Position numbers and translations under genes: made by a program. The notes beneath the pieces were generated by a model, which worked only from the letters and a program-made list of their open reading frames with translations, did no database searches and was not told where the DNA came from. Positions 45,264 through 55,239 of a stretch of 64,000 bases of DNA are shown piece after piece. Position 1 is the first letter of the stretch, and every line of letters begins with the position of its first letter. Source of the stretch: Candidatus Thiodiazotropha endoloripes (lineage in GTDB: Bacteria; Pseudomonadota; Gammaproteobacteria; Chromatiales; Chromatiaceae); the NCBI RefSeq assembly GCF_001708965.1, contig NZ_LVJW01000003.1:62001-126000 (forward strand), written 5' to 3'.

Positions 45264-45833
45264 ATGGCCAATCACTCAGCAAGCCAAGTCCGCATTATCG
45301 GCGGTGAGCACAGGGGCAGGAAGCTGCCATTTGCCGAGCTTCCCGGACTCAGGCCCACCGGCGACCGTATCCGGGAAACCCTCTTCAACTGGCTGCAGCC
45401 CTGGATAAGCGGCGCACGCTGCCTGGATCTGTTTGCCGGAAGCGGCTCGTTGGGAATCGAGGCGGCCTCCCGAGGTGCCGGTCAGGTGGTGATGCTCGAT
45501 ACCGCCAATCCGGTGGTCCGGCAACTGGAAGAGAACCGCAAGCAGCTGAACCTGAATCAGGTTTCCGTGATCAGGGCAGACGCCCTGCAGTGGCTTGAGC
45601 AGTCGCCTGTACCCTTTGATGTGGTATTTCTCGATCCGCCGTTCTCCGCTGATCTGCTTGGGCCCCTCTGTCACAAACTGAACCAGGGCTGGTTGGCGGA
45701 CAATGCTCGTATCTACATGGAGGATGAGGTATCGAGGCCGCTGCCGGTACTACCCGAGGGGTGGCAGTTGCTGAAAGAGAAGCGCGCCGGAGAGGTGCGC
45801 TACGGTTTGGCCTGTGCTCCCCTTCCGGGATGA
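45264..45833 (+). CDS. rsmD: 16S rRNA (guanine966-N2)-methyltransferase RsmD
   Basis: RsmD methylates G966 of 16S rRNA in the assembled small subunit. The 189-residue protein has IIGGEHRGRKLPF, RPTGDRIRETLFNWL, the SAM motif CLDLFAGSGSLGIEA and the catalytic VVFLDPPF. It lies 39 bases after the M16 pair. coaD follows, the usual RsmD-CoaD order. Confidence 0.96.
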   Translation: MANHSASQVRIIGGEHRGRKLPFAELPGLRPTGDRIRETLFNWLQPWISGARCLDLFAGSGSLGIEAASRGAGQVVMLDTANPVVRQLEENRKQLNLNQVSVIRADALQWLEQSPVPFDVVFLDPPFSADLLGPLCHKLNQGWLADNARIYMEDEVSRPLPVLPEGWQLLKEKRAGEVRYGLACAPLPG

Positions 45834-45967
45834 GCGATGCGCTAAAGCTTGCTAAACTCTGCTGTTACCGCCGGCTGAGGGTGGTTTTAACCCGTTAAAG
45901 ACTGGGGTGAGAATTATCATTCATAACTTTCAAGTCTGATATTATGATTATCTTGTTCAATTGATAG

Positions 45968-46450
<483 letters not shown>

Positions 46451-46490
46451 CCTAAAATTCCCGCGCCATTACAGAGGTGGCGCTTATTAA

Positions 46491-46814
<324 letters not shown>

Positions 46815-48503
46815 ATGATGACGCGAGTCATGAGATTGTATAAGGCTCCCCTGTGGAGCCTTATTATTTTGTTTGGCTGTTACTGCCAGCTTTGGGCGGC
46901 GGAAAAGCCTGCCAAGGCGGCAATCGCTTCCGCCCATCCCCTGGCTACTCAAGCAGGCCATGAAATCCTCAGAAAGGGGGGGAATGCCTTCGATGCCGCG
47001 GTGGCGGTGACTGCGGTTCTGGCGGTCGTCGAACCCTACAGTTCCGGATTGGGTGGTGGTGGTTTCTGGTTACTGCATCGGTCCAGCGATGGTTTCCAGA
47101 CCATGCTGGATGGCCGCGAACGGGCGCCTCTGGCCGCGCATCGGGATCTCTATCTGGATGAGCAGGGTGAGGTGGTTGCGCAGAAATCGATCGATGGTGC
47201 CCTTGCTGCCGGCATACCCGGTGTCCCGGCAGCACTGGCCCACTTGACAGAAAACTATGGGAAACTGCCCCTCGCAGAACTGCTGAAGCCAGCCATAGAG
47301 ATCGCCGAGAAGGGATTTGCCGTTGATGACTACTATCGGCGCATGGCTTCATGGCGCCTGCCGGTGTTGCAGGCCCATGACGCCTCCGCTGTGCAGTTTC
47401 TGCTGCAGGGAGAGGTGCCTCCTGTCGGACATCTGATCAAACAGCCCGATCTGGCTGCCACTTTGAAGAGATTGGCGGAGCGGGGAGTTGATGGTTTTTA
47501 TCGGGGTGAATTGGCACAACGGCTGGTCGATGGCGTCAGATCGGCAGGCGGTATCTGGACGCTGCAGGATCTGCGCGATTATCGGGTTGTGGAGCGGCGG
47601 CCAATTACCGGTCACTATCAGGGGATGCGTATTACCAGTGCTGCGCCTCCCTCATCCGGGGGGATCGCAATCCTCACCATTCTCAATATTCTGCAAGAGA
47701 ATAACTATGCTGAATTGTCCGAGCCGCAGAAGACCCATCTACTGGTTGAGGCGATGCGCCGGGCCTATCGGGACCGGGCGGAATATTTAGGCGACCCGGA
47801 CTATGTTCAGGTGCCGGTGGAGAAGCTGACGCATCCCCTCTACGGAGCGGGTCTGGCGCGGAGTATCGATATGCAACGGGCGACCCCCAGTCCGAAACAG
47901 GCCGAGAGATCCACTGCCGAGGGGCAGGACACCACCCATTTCTCGATCCTTGACCGGGAGGGTAACCGGGTAGCGGCCACGCTGAGTATCAACTACCCAT
48001 TTGGCGCCGGCGTCGTGGTGCCCGGTACCGGGGTTCTGCTGAATGATGAGATGGATGACTTCTCTGCAAGTCCGGGGGTGCCAAATGTGTATGGTCTGGT
48101 AGGCGGGGAGGCAAACGCCATCGAAGGGGGGAAGCGTATGCTCTCCAGCATGACGCCCACTTTTGTCGAGGACGCTCATCGGATTGCGATTCTCGGCACC
48201 CCTGGGGGCAGCCGGATCATCACCATGGTGTTGCTCGGAATCCTGGAGATGGCCAATGGCCGTGGGCCGGAGGCATGGGTAAAACTTCCCCGATTCCACC
48301 ATCAGTACCTGCCTGACGTTATTCAGATCGAATCTGACGCTCTCAATGATCAGCTGATCAGTCAGTTGACCGAAATGGGGCATAATTTCAAACCCTTGAA
48401 GAACCGATATGGCAATATGCAGGCCGTTGTCTGGCATAAATCCACAGGTCAGGTTGAGGCGGCCAGCGATCCGAGGGGAGTGGGGATGGCAAAAATTGAA
48501 TAA
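46815..48503 (+). CDS. ggt: Gamma-glutamyltransferase
   Basis: The 562-residue periplasmic enzyme starts right after the ferredoxin stop codon. It has a signal-peptide-like N-terminus (LWSLIILFGCYCQLWA). The precursor self-cleaves at the Thr in GQDTTHFSILD, releasing a small subunit that carries the nucleophile. Other family blocks are GGNAFDAAVAV, YSSGLGGGGFWL, the GTGVLLNDEMDDF loop and the glycine-rich SSMTPTF. It breaks down glutathione and other gamma-glutamyl compounds in the periplasm, recycling cysteine and glutamate. Confidence 0.95.
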   Translation: MMTRVMRLYKAPLWSLIILFGCYCQLWAAEKPAKAAIASAHPLATQAGHEILRKGGNAFDAAVAVTAVLAVVEPYSSGLGGGGFWLLHRSSDGFQTMLDGRERAPLAAHRDLYLDEQGEVVAQKSIDGALAAGIPGVPAALAHLTENYGKLPLAELLKPAIEIAEKGFAVDDYYRRMASWRLPVLQAHDASAVQFLLQGEVPPVGHLIKQPDLAATLKRLAERGVDGFYRGELAQRLVDGVRSAGGIWTLQDLRDYRVVERRPITGHYQGMRITSAAPPSSGGIAILTILNILQENNYAELSEPQKTHLLVEAMRRAYRDRAEYLGDPDYVQVPVEKLTHPLYGAGLARSIDMQRATPSPKQAERSTAEGQDTTHFSILDREGNRVAATLSINYPFGAGVVVPGTGVLLNDEMDDFSASPGVPNVYGLVGGEANAIEGGKRMLSSMTPTFVEDAHRIAILGTPGGSRIITMVLLGILEMANGRGPEAWVKLPRFHHQYLPDVIQIESDALNDQLISQLTEMGHNFKPLKNRYGNMQAVVWHKSTGQVEAASDPRGVGMAKIE

Positions 48504-49013
48504 TAACCCTGTTTATTGAGCTACCATGGGTGATTATTTGCAAAAAAGTTCTAAAAGTTGGAATCTTGCCATTGAATTTGTTTAACTTTTGGATCAAGCT
48601 TCCGTGCCAGATGTTACCGCTCTTTACAGCCTGAAGTTTGAAGATACGTGTTTAACGGTGGAGAGCAGGGCATACAATGTTCTACCCGATTCAGCGCTCT
48701 GTTAACCATGAGGGTGGGTGAGTCGAGCATAACAGGGTATAACCTATCACTTTGGGAGTGTCCCAAATAGGCCGTTGAAAGTTTTGGAGCCACTGATCGA
48801 ATCAGGATCGGTTGGAGGAATTGAAAGCGATTTCAGCCACCACGCCTTTTCCAAAAGAGATCAAAGGGTCCTTAATCCCGGGATTGGGATTAATCGCGAG
48901 AGATACCTGGAGAGGGTCTATTTGGGAAACTCTGTATCGCTAAACCACAGGTGCGTAGGTACGGAGCGTCTGCCACATATTGTAAAAACTCATAAGAGAG
49001 ATCGAGAGTAAAC
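48504..49013. other. Intergenic region upstream of the small lipoprotein gene
   Basis: This 510-base stretch contains no convincing coding frame. The clearest feature is an 8-bp inverted repeat at 48872-48893, TTAATCCC and GGGATTAA around GGGATT, about 120 bases upstream of the lipoprotein start. It could be an operator or mRNA hairpin. A strong promoter is expected because the next gene resembles an abundant lipoprotein. Confidence 0.5.
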
Positions 49014-49283
49014 ATGAAAACTACCATCAAAACTGCCGCAATGATTCTCAGTCTTGGTCTGTTCGCAGGTTGTGCTACCAACAGCAGCCTGGAAGCTGAT
49101 GTCGCAAACGCTCAGGCCGCTGCCGATGCTGCTATGAAAGCTGCGAAAGAGGCTCAACTTGAAGCTGCTACTGCTCAGGGCACAGCTGACAGTGCTTTAA
49201 GAGCTGCGAATGCTGCCAAAGATTCTGCTGAAGCTTGTAATGAGCGCTGTGGACGTATGTCTGAGAAAGCCATGGCTAAATAA
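49014..49283 (+). CDS. Small Lpp/OprI-like alanine-zipper lipoprotein
   Basis: The 89-residue protein has a lipoprotein signal peptide with the lipobox LFAGC (Cys at residue 20). A long heptad-like alanine-rich coiled coil (LEADVANAQAAADAAMKAAK) follows, and the protein ends in MAK. This matches Lpp/OprI proteins, which trimerise and, through the terminal lysine, attach the outer membrane to peptidoglycan. Two cysteines near the C-terminus (ACNERCGRM) are unusual. A strong terminator follows. Confidence 0.88.
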   Translation: MKTTIKTAAMILSLGLFAGCATNSSLEADVANAQAAADAAMKAAKEAQLEAATAQGTADSALRAANAAKDSAEACNERCGRMSEKAMAK

Positions 49284-49331
49284 GAGCCTCAACCTTCTGT
49301 CTGCGGCGTCAGCCGGAGATTTGAGTGTTGC

Positions 49332-49370
49332 GAACCCCCCGTCAGATCTGATCTGCGGGGGGTTCTGTTT
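49332..49370 (+). terminator. Intrinsic terminator after the lipoprotein gene
   Basis: GAACCCCCCG and CGGGGGGTTC form a 10-bp stem around a 14-base loop, followed by TGTTTT. It lies about 50 bases after the lipoprotein stop and before the convergent L,D-transpeptidase gene. Confidence 0.88.
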
Positions 49371-49403
49371 TCTGCGCAGACAAGCGGATCTGACTGGATC
49401 CCA

Positions 49404-50336
49404 TCAGTGGTTGTCAGCTACCTCGTCTCCCTGCAGAAGGTAGAGCGGCATCGGTAGACCGGTTTTCTGATCTGCATAGTTCTGCAGCTGTTTCCAGTCG
49501 GGTCTTCGTTTGTCCTCTATCAATTTGCTGATCACCGCATTGACCAAATCAGTCTGATTGTGACCTCGCTCTTCGACATACTCAGCCAGCGGTGGATGGA
49601 CCTGGACGTACAACTCCCCATCGAGCCAGCCGGCCTTATAGGGTTTGTCGATAATGCGTACCGGTATACCGGTATCCACTTCCTTGAAAAAGTTTGAGAT
49701 GTTCTCAGGATAGAGTCGGATGCAGCCGTGACTGACCCGCATGCCCACCCCATAGGGTTTGTTGGTACCGTGCAGAAGATAGCCGCTCATACCCAGATAG
49801 ATGGCATGGCTGCCAAGCGGATTATCCGGACCGGGAGGAACCACATCCGGTAGCGGATCGCCCTGCTCTTCGTGCTCCTTGAGTATCGACTCGGGTACTG
49901 TCCAACTGGGATCCTTCTTTTTGCCGATCACCGAGGTCTTGCCGGTCGGGGTACTCCAGCCCTCTCTGCCAATGCCGATCGGATAGGTGATCACCACAGG
50001 TTTGTCCTTGGGGTAGTAGTAGAGACGCAGTTCTGCGAGATTGATTACGATACCTTCGCGGGGACCAGGAGGGAGGATGTACTGTTGCGGGATGACAATC
50101 TCACTGCCTTCTCCAGGCAGCCAGGGATCCACCTCGGGATTGGCGGCAACCATCTGCCGGTAGCCTATGTCGTAGATCCGGGCGATGTCGGAGAATGTCT
50201 CCTCATAGTGTGTGGTATATCGAAACGAGCGGCCAACCAGGTCTTCACCCGCTTCGGGCAGATCAAAAGTGACTGCCATGAGCGAACAGCTCATCAATGA
50301 CAACCAGAGTAGTGCGTAAAATTGCTTGTGATACAT
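49404..50336 (-). CDS. Exported L,D-transpeptidase (YkuD/ErfK) with LysM-like domain
   Basis: Starting at ATG 50336, the 310-residue protein has a signal peptide, an N-terminal LysM-like domain (YEETFSDIARIYDIGYRQM, NPEVDPWLP) and a YkuD domain with the active site HGTNKPYGVGMRVSHGCIR. These enzymes make 3-3 cross-links in peptidoglycan or attach Lpp-type lipoproteins through their C-terminal lysine. The convergent Lpp-like gene next door ends in lysine, so they may act together; this is inference. Confidence 0.95.
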   Translation of the reverse strand: MYHKQFYALLWLSLMSCSLMAVTFDLPEAGEDLVGRSFRYTTHYEETFSDIARIYDIGYRQMVAANPEVDPWLPGEGSEIVIPQQYILPPGPREGIVINLAELRLYYYPKDKPVVITYPIGIGREGWSTPTGKTSVIGKKKDPSWTVPESILKEHEEQGDPLPDVVPPGPDNPLGSHAIYLGMSGYLLHGTNKPYGVGMRVSHGCIRLYPENISNFFKEVDTGIPVRIIDKPYKAGWLDGELYVQVHPPLAEYVEERGHNQTDLVNAVISKLIEDKRRPDWKQLQNYADQKTGLPMPLYLLQGDEVADNH

Positions 50337-50825
50337 GCCAGTCAAAATAAACAACAAACCTATAGAGTTGAGTTTAACTCAGATTATGCGGGGACTGCTG
50401 AGAAATATCAGACACTTATGTAAATTCACTATTCGCATGGATTACTCTCGTGTGTTCTTAAAGAATCGGGTTTCAGGGTCGATAGTCACTGTAGGGTCTT
50501 GTGTTGATTGATATTTTTCACCTATCAAACAATGCCCGGGTAAAACAGCTGATTATCCATTAACGCCATTTGAGGCTCTATTGTAATCATCTGTGAATTC
50601 ACCGTGATAGGTCCTGGGAATGATTCCAAGCCTTGGTGTAGATCCATGAGTCGGCTGGGATCCGCTCCTCGAAAGTATCTGTGAAATTGGGAATCAATAC
50701 AAAATAGTGGCACTATTTTTCTTTTATATCAAAGACCTCAGCATCAATAGGACAGATGGAGTGGGTACTGCCAATCAACCCTTGAGGGGTGGAGAAGTTG
50801 CAAAGATCATTGAACAGGAAACCGC
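50337..50825. other. Intergenic region with two short palindromes
   Basis: The 489-base gap between the divergent L,D-transpeptidase and parA genes has no convincing coding frame. Two palindromes are visible. TGAGTT-T-AACTCA at 50369-50381 lies close to the transpeptidase start, and AAATAGTG-G-CACTATTT at 50702-50718 is followed by TTCTTTT, so it may be an AT-rich terminator or an operator for parA. Confidence 0.5.
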
Positions 50826-51587
50826 ATGAGGCGAATTGCACTGATTAATCAGAAAGGTGGCGTGGGTAAAACCACCCTAACCACCAACCTGGGTCATGCC
50901 CTGGCGCTGGCTGGACAGCGGGTCACGGTCATCGATCTGGATCCCCAGGGGCAATTGGCTTCAAGCTATGGTCTGTTCCGTGCACCCAGAAAAGGGATTG
51001 ACCAGGTTCTGTTGCAGCAGCAGGGAATCACTGATGTCAGGCAGGGTATCCGGGATCTGTTGACCCTGATTCCGGCCGGTGAAAAACTGCAGGAGATCGA
51101 GTATCTACAGGATGGCGGTGCAACCCGTGCCCGGTTATTGCAACAGGGCTTGCAGGGAATGTCAGCGGACCAGGATTTTGTGTTGTTCGATTGCCCTCCC
51201 TCAGCCGGTTTACTGGTAGCGAATGCGATTTTTGCCGCAGACGAGGCTCTGATTCCGCTCTGTGCCGATCATATGTCCCTGAATGGGCTGATTATGATGC
51301 TGAAAACCTTGAAGAAGTTCGAACCCTATCTGTCCAAGCCCCTGACTCAGTGGATTGCATTGAACCGATTTTTTCCCCGCAGAAAACTCTCGAAGGATAT
51401 CGCTGAGAAATTACACAACCACTTTCCGGAGCAACTATTGGAGATTCCAATACGCGAGGCGGCAGCCATTGCGGAGTGCCCTGGGGTGGGGCGTACGATT
51501 TTTGAGTACAAACCCAACAGTCAGTCGGCAAAAGAGTTTAAAGCGCTGGCAGATCTGTTGATGAATTCAGCGCCTGCTCTGTCTTGA
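50826..51587 (+). CDS. Orphan ParA family ATPase
   Basis: The 253-residue protein starts at ATG after AGGAAACC. It has the deviant Walker A NQKGGVGKTTLTTN with the signature lysine, VTVIDLDPQGQLASSYG and the Walker B VLFDCPPSAGLL. No ParB gene or parS-like site is near, so it is not the chromosomal parAB pair. Orphan ParA proteins position cargo such as chemoreceptor arrays, carboxysomes or plasmids; the cargo here is unknown. A repeat copy and a STAS gene follow. Confidence 0.9.
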   Translation: MRRIALINQKGGVGKTTLTTNLGHALALAGQRVTVIDLDPQGQLASSYGLFRAPRKGIDQVLLQQQGITDVRQGIRDLLTLIPAGEKLQEIEYLQDGGATRARLLQQGLQGMSADQDFVLFDCPPSAGLLVANAIFAADEALIPLCADHMSLNGLIMMLKTLKKFEPYLSKPLTQWIALNRFFPRRKLSKDIAEKLHNHFPEQLLEIPIREAAAIAECPGVGRTIFEYKPNSQSAKEFKALADLLMNSAPALS

Positions 51588-51661
51588 TGGTGCGGTATAG
51601 TGCAATGGTGAGACGATAATTTTGACTTAAGCAATGGATGGCTGTGACGATAAATAGTGTT

Positions 51662-51692
51662 AGGGCCTATTGGATTCGTGTTAACAGGCCCT
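51662..51692 (+). repeat. 31-bp interspersed palindromic-ended repeat, copy 4
   Basis: This full-length copy keeps both perfect seven-base inverted ends; one central base differs (GATTCGTG for GATTAGTG). It lies between parA and the STAS gene, 75 bases after the parA stop and 30 before the next start. Confidence 0.9.
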
Positions 51693-51721
51693 AATAATTC
51701 ATACAATCAACGAGGCCAGTT

Positions 51722-52027
51722 ATGTCCATATCCTCTGAACTATCTGATGACGAAAAGACCGTAACACTGAAAATCGCCGGTCGTTTTGACTTTTCAACCC
51801 ATCAGGATTTCATGCAGGCCTACAAGAGCTATCCCAAGGGTGAGAAGCTGTTTGTCGTGGATCTGGCAGAGACGGATTATCTGGACAGTTCGGCAATGGG
51901 TATGTTGCTGCAGTTGAGAGAGCATAGTGCGGTTCAGGAGAACAATGTCATGCTGATCAATGGCAACGACGCTGTGTTGGAAATCCTGCAGATCGCCAAC
52001 TTCGGTAAGCTGTTCACGATTCAGTAG
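51722..52027 (+). CDS. STAS domain protein (anti-sigma factor antagonist type)
   Basis: The 101-residue protein consists of a single STAS domain with the phosphorylatable serine in [15 protein letters not shown]. It starts at ATG 51722 after GAGG. Such proteins bind and release partner kinases or sigma regulators. No anti-sigma kinase or phosphatase gene is adjacent, so the partner is unknown. Confidence 0.92.
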   Translation: MSISSELSDDEKTVTLKIAGRFDFSTHQDFMQAYKSYPKGEKLFVVDLAETDYLDSSAMGMLLQLREHSAVQENNVMLINGNDAVLEILQIANFGKLFTIQ

Positions 52028-52088
52028 TGGTGCCAATCAGCGCCGCTTTCCGGTATGCTGGCTCCTTTTTTTCTCAGGGGCAGCATTC

Positions 52089-53180
52089 ATGGGTTTCAAA
52101 TGCGGTATCGTCGGATTGCCGAATGTGGGCAAATCCACTCTTTTCAACGCCTTGACCAAGGCGACGATTGCAGCGGAAAACTACCCCTTCTGTACCATTG
52201 ACCCCAATGTCGGGGTGGTTCCCCTGCCCGATCAACGGCTGGATGTGATCGCATCGATTGTCAATCCACAGGCGGTTATCCCCACCAGTATGCAGTTTGT
52301 CGATATCGCCGGCCTGGTGGCTGGTGCCTCCAAGGGCGAGGGGCTCGGTAACAAGTTTCTCGCCAATATTCGTGAAACCGATGCCATTGCCCAGGTGGTC
52401 CGCTGTTTTGAAAATGACGATGTTGTGCATGTGGCGGGCCGGGTCGATCCGGCCGGTGATGTGGAAGTTATCAACACGGAATTGGCCCTGGCCGACCTGG
52501 AGTCGGTGGAGAAGGGACTCGATAAAACCGCACGCCAGGCGAAAACCGGAGATAAGAAGGTACTTGCCCGTAAAGAGCTGCTGGAGTCGGTTCGTGACCA
52601 CCTGAATGAGGGTAAACCGGTACGCAGCATGGGATTGAGTGAAGAGCAGCTGATCGAATTGCGGGATCTGTTTTTGCTGACCATCAAGCCAGTGCTCTAC
52701 ATCGCCAATGTGGATGAGGAGGGATTTGCCGACAATCCCCACCTGCAGACGCTACACGATCTGGCCGCTGAAGAGGGTGCCGAAGTGGTACCGGTTTGCG
52801 CCGCCATTGAGGCTGAAATCGTGGAACTGGATGAGGAAGAAAGAGGCGAGTTTCTGGCTGACATGGGCCTGGAAGAGCCGGGTCTGAACCGGGTTGTCCG
52901 TGCCGGATACCAGCTGCTGGGTCTGGAGACCTACTTTACCGCCGGTGAGAAAGAGGTGCGGGCCTGGACGATTCCAGCTGCAGCCACCGCACCCCAGGCT
53001 GCCGGGGTGATCCATACCGACTTCGAGCGGGGATTCATCCGTGCTGAGGTGATTGCCTATGACGATTTCGTCGCCTGTAAAGGGGAGCAGGGTGCCCGGG
53101 AAGCGGGTAAGTTACGCTCAGAAGGGAAGGAGTATGTGGTCAGTGACGGGGATGTGATCCATTTCCGTTTCAATGTCTGA
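52089..53180 (+). CDS. ychF: Redox-regulated ATPase YchF (Obg-like)
   Basis: The ATG at 52089 after AGGGGC gives 363 residues, exactly the E. coli length. The P-loop [15 protein letters not shown] and switch [17 protein letters not shown] are present, along with a coiled-coil section and the C-terminal TGS domain ([10 protein letters not shown]). YchF binds ribosomes and prefers ATP. It is followed by tRNA-Met. Confidence 0.97.
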   Translation: MGFKCGIVGLPNVGKSTLFNALTKATIAAENYPFCTIDPNVGVVPLPDQRLDVIASIVNPQAVIPTSMQFVDIAGLVAGASKGEGLGNKFLANIRETDAIAQVVRCFENDDVVHVAGRVDPAGDVEVINTELALADLESVEKGLDKTARQAKTGDKKVLARKELLESVRDHLNEGKPVRSMGLSEEQLIELRDLFLLTIKPVLYIANVDEEGFADNPHLQTLHDLAAEEGAEVVPVCAAIEAEIVELDEEERGEFLADMGLEEPGLNRVVRAGYQLLGLETYFTAGEKEVRAWTIPAAATAPQAAGVIHTDFERGFIRAEVIAYDDFVACKGEQGAREAGKLRSEGKEYVVSDGDVIHFRFNV

Positions 53181-53231
53181 TTTGACACTTGGCCGCAGCA
53201 TCAGTATATTTCACGCCCTTCAAGTGTATAT

Positions 53232-53308
53232 GGCAAGGTAGCTCAGCTGGTTAGAGCACAGCACTCATAATGCTGGGGTCGGCAGTTCGAATCTGCCCCT
53301 TGCTACCA
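53232..53308 (+). tRNA. tRNA-Met (CAT), elongator type
   Basis: This 77-base cloverleaf has acceptor GGCAAGG pairing with CCTTGCT, D arm GCTCAGCTGGTTAGAGC, anticodon stem CAGCA/TGCTG around CTCATAA, T arm GGCAG/CTGCC around TTCGAAT, and an encoded CCA. The first base pair is G-U. Overall sequence resembles E. coli elongator tRNA-Met more than initiator. A terminator follows 14 bases later. Confidence 0.97.
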
Positions 53309-53322
53309 TATTTCAATATGTC

Positions 53323-53353
53323 ACAAAAAACCCGGCATCGCCGGGTTTTTTGT
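53323..53353. terminator. Bidirectional intrinsic terminator after tRNA-Met
   Basis: ACAAAAAACCCGGC and its exact complement flank ATC, giving a 14-bp stem with T-runs on both strands. It ends transcription from ychF and tRNA-Met. Confidence 0.95.
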
Positions 53354-53567
53354 GCGCCCGGTAAATAATAGACTTCCCACACCTTGTGATGGCTCAGTTA
53401 CTGAGTCGTTTTAATTGGCTATCTCTTTTCAACACAGCTCTTGTGCAGGATCTGAATCAGCACCATGAAATCGCTTTCACTGATTGCAGCCTCACGAAAT
53501 CAGAGTGTAAACAGAGTGAAGCAGGTGTTGTTGTAAAGTTGATACTGTTTAATTATGTGGATGTTTT

Positions 53568-54041
53568 ATGAAGACTTCGATTGTTGTTCCGTTGTTACTG
53601 CTGTTATTTGTTTTCAACTTGCAAGCAGACTGGCGCGAAGAGAGTGAACCATCAGATCAGCTGGAAAATCTTGTCAAGCTGGTGCCTGGTACTTCCCACT
53701 GGATGTTTGAAATTGGTGAGCGCTACAAGAATCTCTACTGGGCAGCAAAACAGGGGCGCTGGGAGTTTGCCCAGTATCAGGTGGAAGAGATTGAAAAACT
53801 GATCAAGGTTGTTCAGTTGGCCAGGCCGAAACGGGCTGAAACGGCACAGGAGTTCATCGAGACAGGGCTTCCGGCAATCAGTGATGGGGTGGAATCCAGA
53901 AACTGGGATGACTTCAAACCGGCATTCGTTAAGCTGAATCAGGCCTGCATGACCTGCCACGGTAAGAACGACCATGCCTTTATAACGTTGCCGGTTGAAC
54001 CGTTAAGTGCCAGTAGTCCAGTGCTGAATCTGCCTGAATGA
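53568..54041 (+). CDS. Exported protein with a single C-terminal haem c motif
   Basis: The 157-residue protein has a signal peptide (LLLLLFVFNLQAD) and a helical body (HWMFEIGERYKNLYWAAKQG). A CMTCH haem-binding site lies near residue 128, followed by a 25-residue tail. A helical body with a late CxxCH resembles four-helix cytochrome c' proteins, but the sequence is not close enough to name one. Its partner and role are unknown. It ends at the start of a 1.2-kb gene desert. Confidence 0.8.
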   Translation: MKTSIVVPLLLLLFVFNLQADWREESEPSDQLENLVKLVPGTSHWMFEIGERYKNLYWAAKQGRWEFAQYQVEEIEKLIKVVQLARPKRAETAQEFIETGLPAISDGVESRNWDDFKPAFVKLNQACMTCHGKNDHAFITLPVEPLSASSPVLNLPE

Positions 54042-55239
54042 TATCCCTTACACTGGTCTCAGGTTTGGTTGGATTGCCGAATCGTTTGTAACCATATAGA
54101 GGGTGTTAACAGAAAGGGCTTGAAGTTGAGAAGCTAATTCTTAAGGCATTAATAGCATAGAGACCTGTGATGTTATAAAAAAGTGCTTTGCCGACAGGCT
54201 TGTATGGTTGTTATTTCACTTGAAAAAGCTGATTTTTCTTAAAAAAAATTCAATAAGACCTGGGTTTATATATTCATTATCAGCAGGCGTTGAAGATCAT
54301 TATCTCTGGACACCAACTGGCGCTGGATCTCAAGCAGGGTAAAAATGAGTTAACCGTTTGGATGAAATATGTTTTCTGGAGCATTACCCACGATTCAACT
54401 CTCTCACCAACTGCGGTAGCAGATCTCAATATTTGCCACGGATTAAAAGATAAAGGCAGTTTTATTTTTTGCTGACCAGGATCTCAGTAAGCTGCTGTTG
54501 AATCATTGTGAGGGTCTTCAATCGATTGAAGCATCGATTAACGGCCTTGTTCGCTATTACCGAGAAAGTCTTATTGCAAGACGGACAGTTTCTGCCACTT
54601 AAATATGCTGAATTGATACAGGTTCTGGGGGCTTGCTTGTTACCGGCTATCACAATAAACCGATCTTCAGAACTGGTAGTCACTGTTACTTTTAACCGTT
54701 GAGTCGTTTCTGAATATATCGACGGATCACGCGATATTCCTGCAAGCAATCTCCGCTTGAGAAAACCGACCGATACTGAGTATCTCGAATGGCTCAGTAG
54801 TGGTGAATTGTGTGAGCTACTTGGAATAGTGTTAACAGGCCCTAAATAATAAAATACTGAATTACTGACATTAATGATTCTGTTGGTTGAGGAATCTAAT
54901 GGTATTCAATTAAGTGGTAACTCTGCATCGTCGATTAGAGCTTGTCCTATATTTCTGCTGCTGAAAGGCGTTCATGCTCAAGCGCCTTCGCTGAGCTGTA
55001 ATCCCTATCAGCTCAATTGATTGTGTCCTGGGTGAATACTGATCTTGATCTGAAAAAAATAAACTTTATTAAAGTTTTACAAATTGCAGTCGAGTAAAAA
55101 TGAGAGATTACAAATCAATCTCGAATCCTACTGCTGAAATCTGACCGATGGATTCGAGTTATAAAAACTGAATTCTGATGCTTCCACAATAAGTATTGGT
55201 TGAACAGTGTTATATATTAATCACCAAGGAGATTCTCAG
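54042..55239. other. AT-rich gene desert with a decayed repeat copy
   Basis: About 1.2 kb has no convincing gene; several short frames on both strands lack ribosome sites and recognisable motifs. Base composition is clearly more AT-rich than the flanks. A truncated copy of the interspersed repeat lies at 54821-54843. The region may be the remains of lost genes, regulatory DNA for the rhodanese gene, or hold a small RNA; none can be shown. Confidence 0.55.
54821..54843 (+). repeat. Decayed copy of the 31-bp interspersed repeat
   Basis: This matches the right three quarters of the element (TTGG, one mismatch, then AGTGTTAACAGGCCCT). The left AGGGCCT end is replaced by GAGCTAC, so the inverted ends are no longer intact. 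Confidence 0.7.

Noticed and set aside
45912-45930. Possible Fur box upstream of coaD (GAGAATTATCATTCATAAC)
   Set aside because: Only about 12 of 19 positions fit the classical box, and coaD is not an expected iron-regulated gene.
53386-53571. 61-codon frame between tRNA-Met and the haem protein
   Set aside because: It has no ribosome site or motif, and its composition resembles intergenic DNA.
54462-54749. 95-codon minus-strand frame with a CPSC motif in the gene desert
   Set aside because: It has one Cys pair but no ribosome site, family resemblance or clear codon bias. A remnant cannot be excluded.
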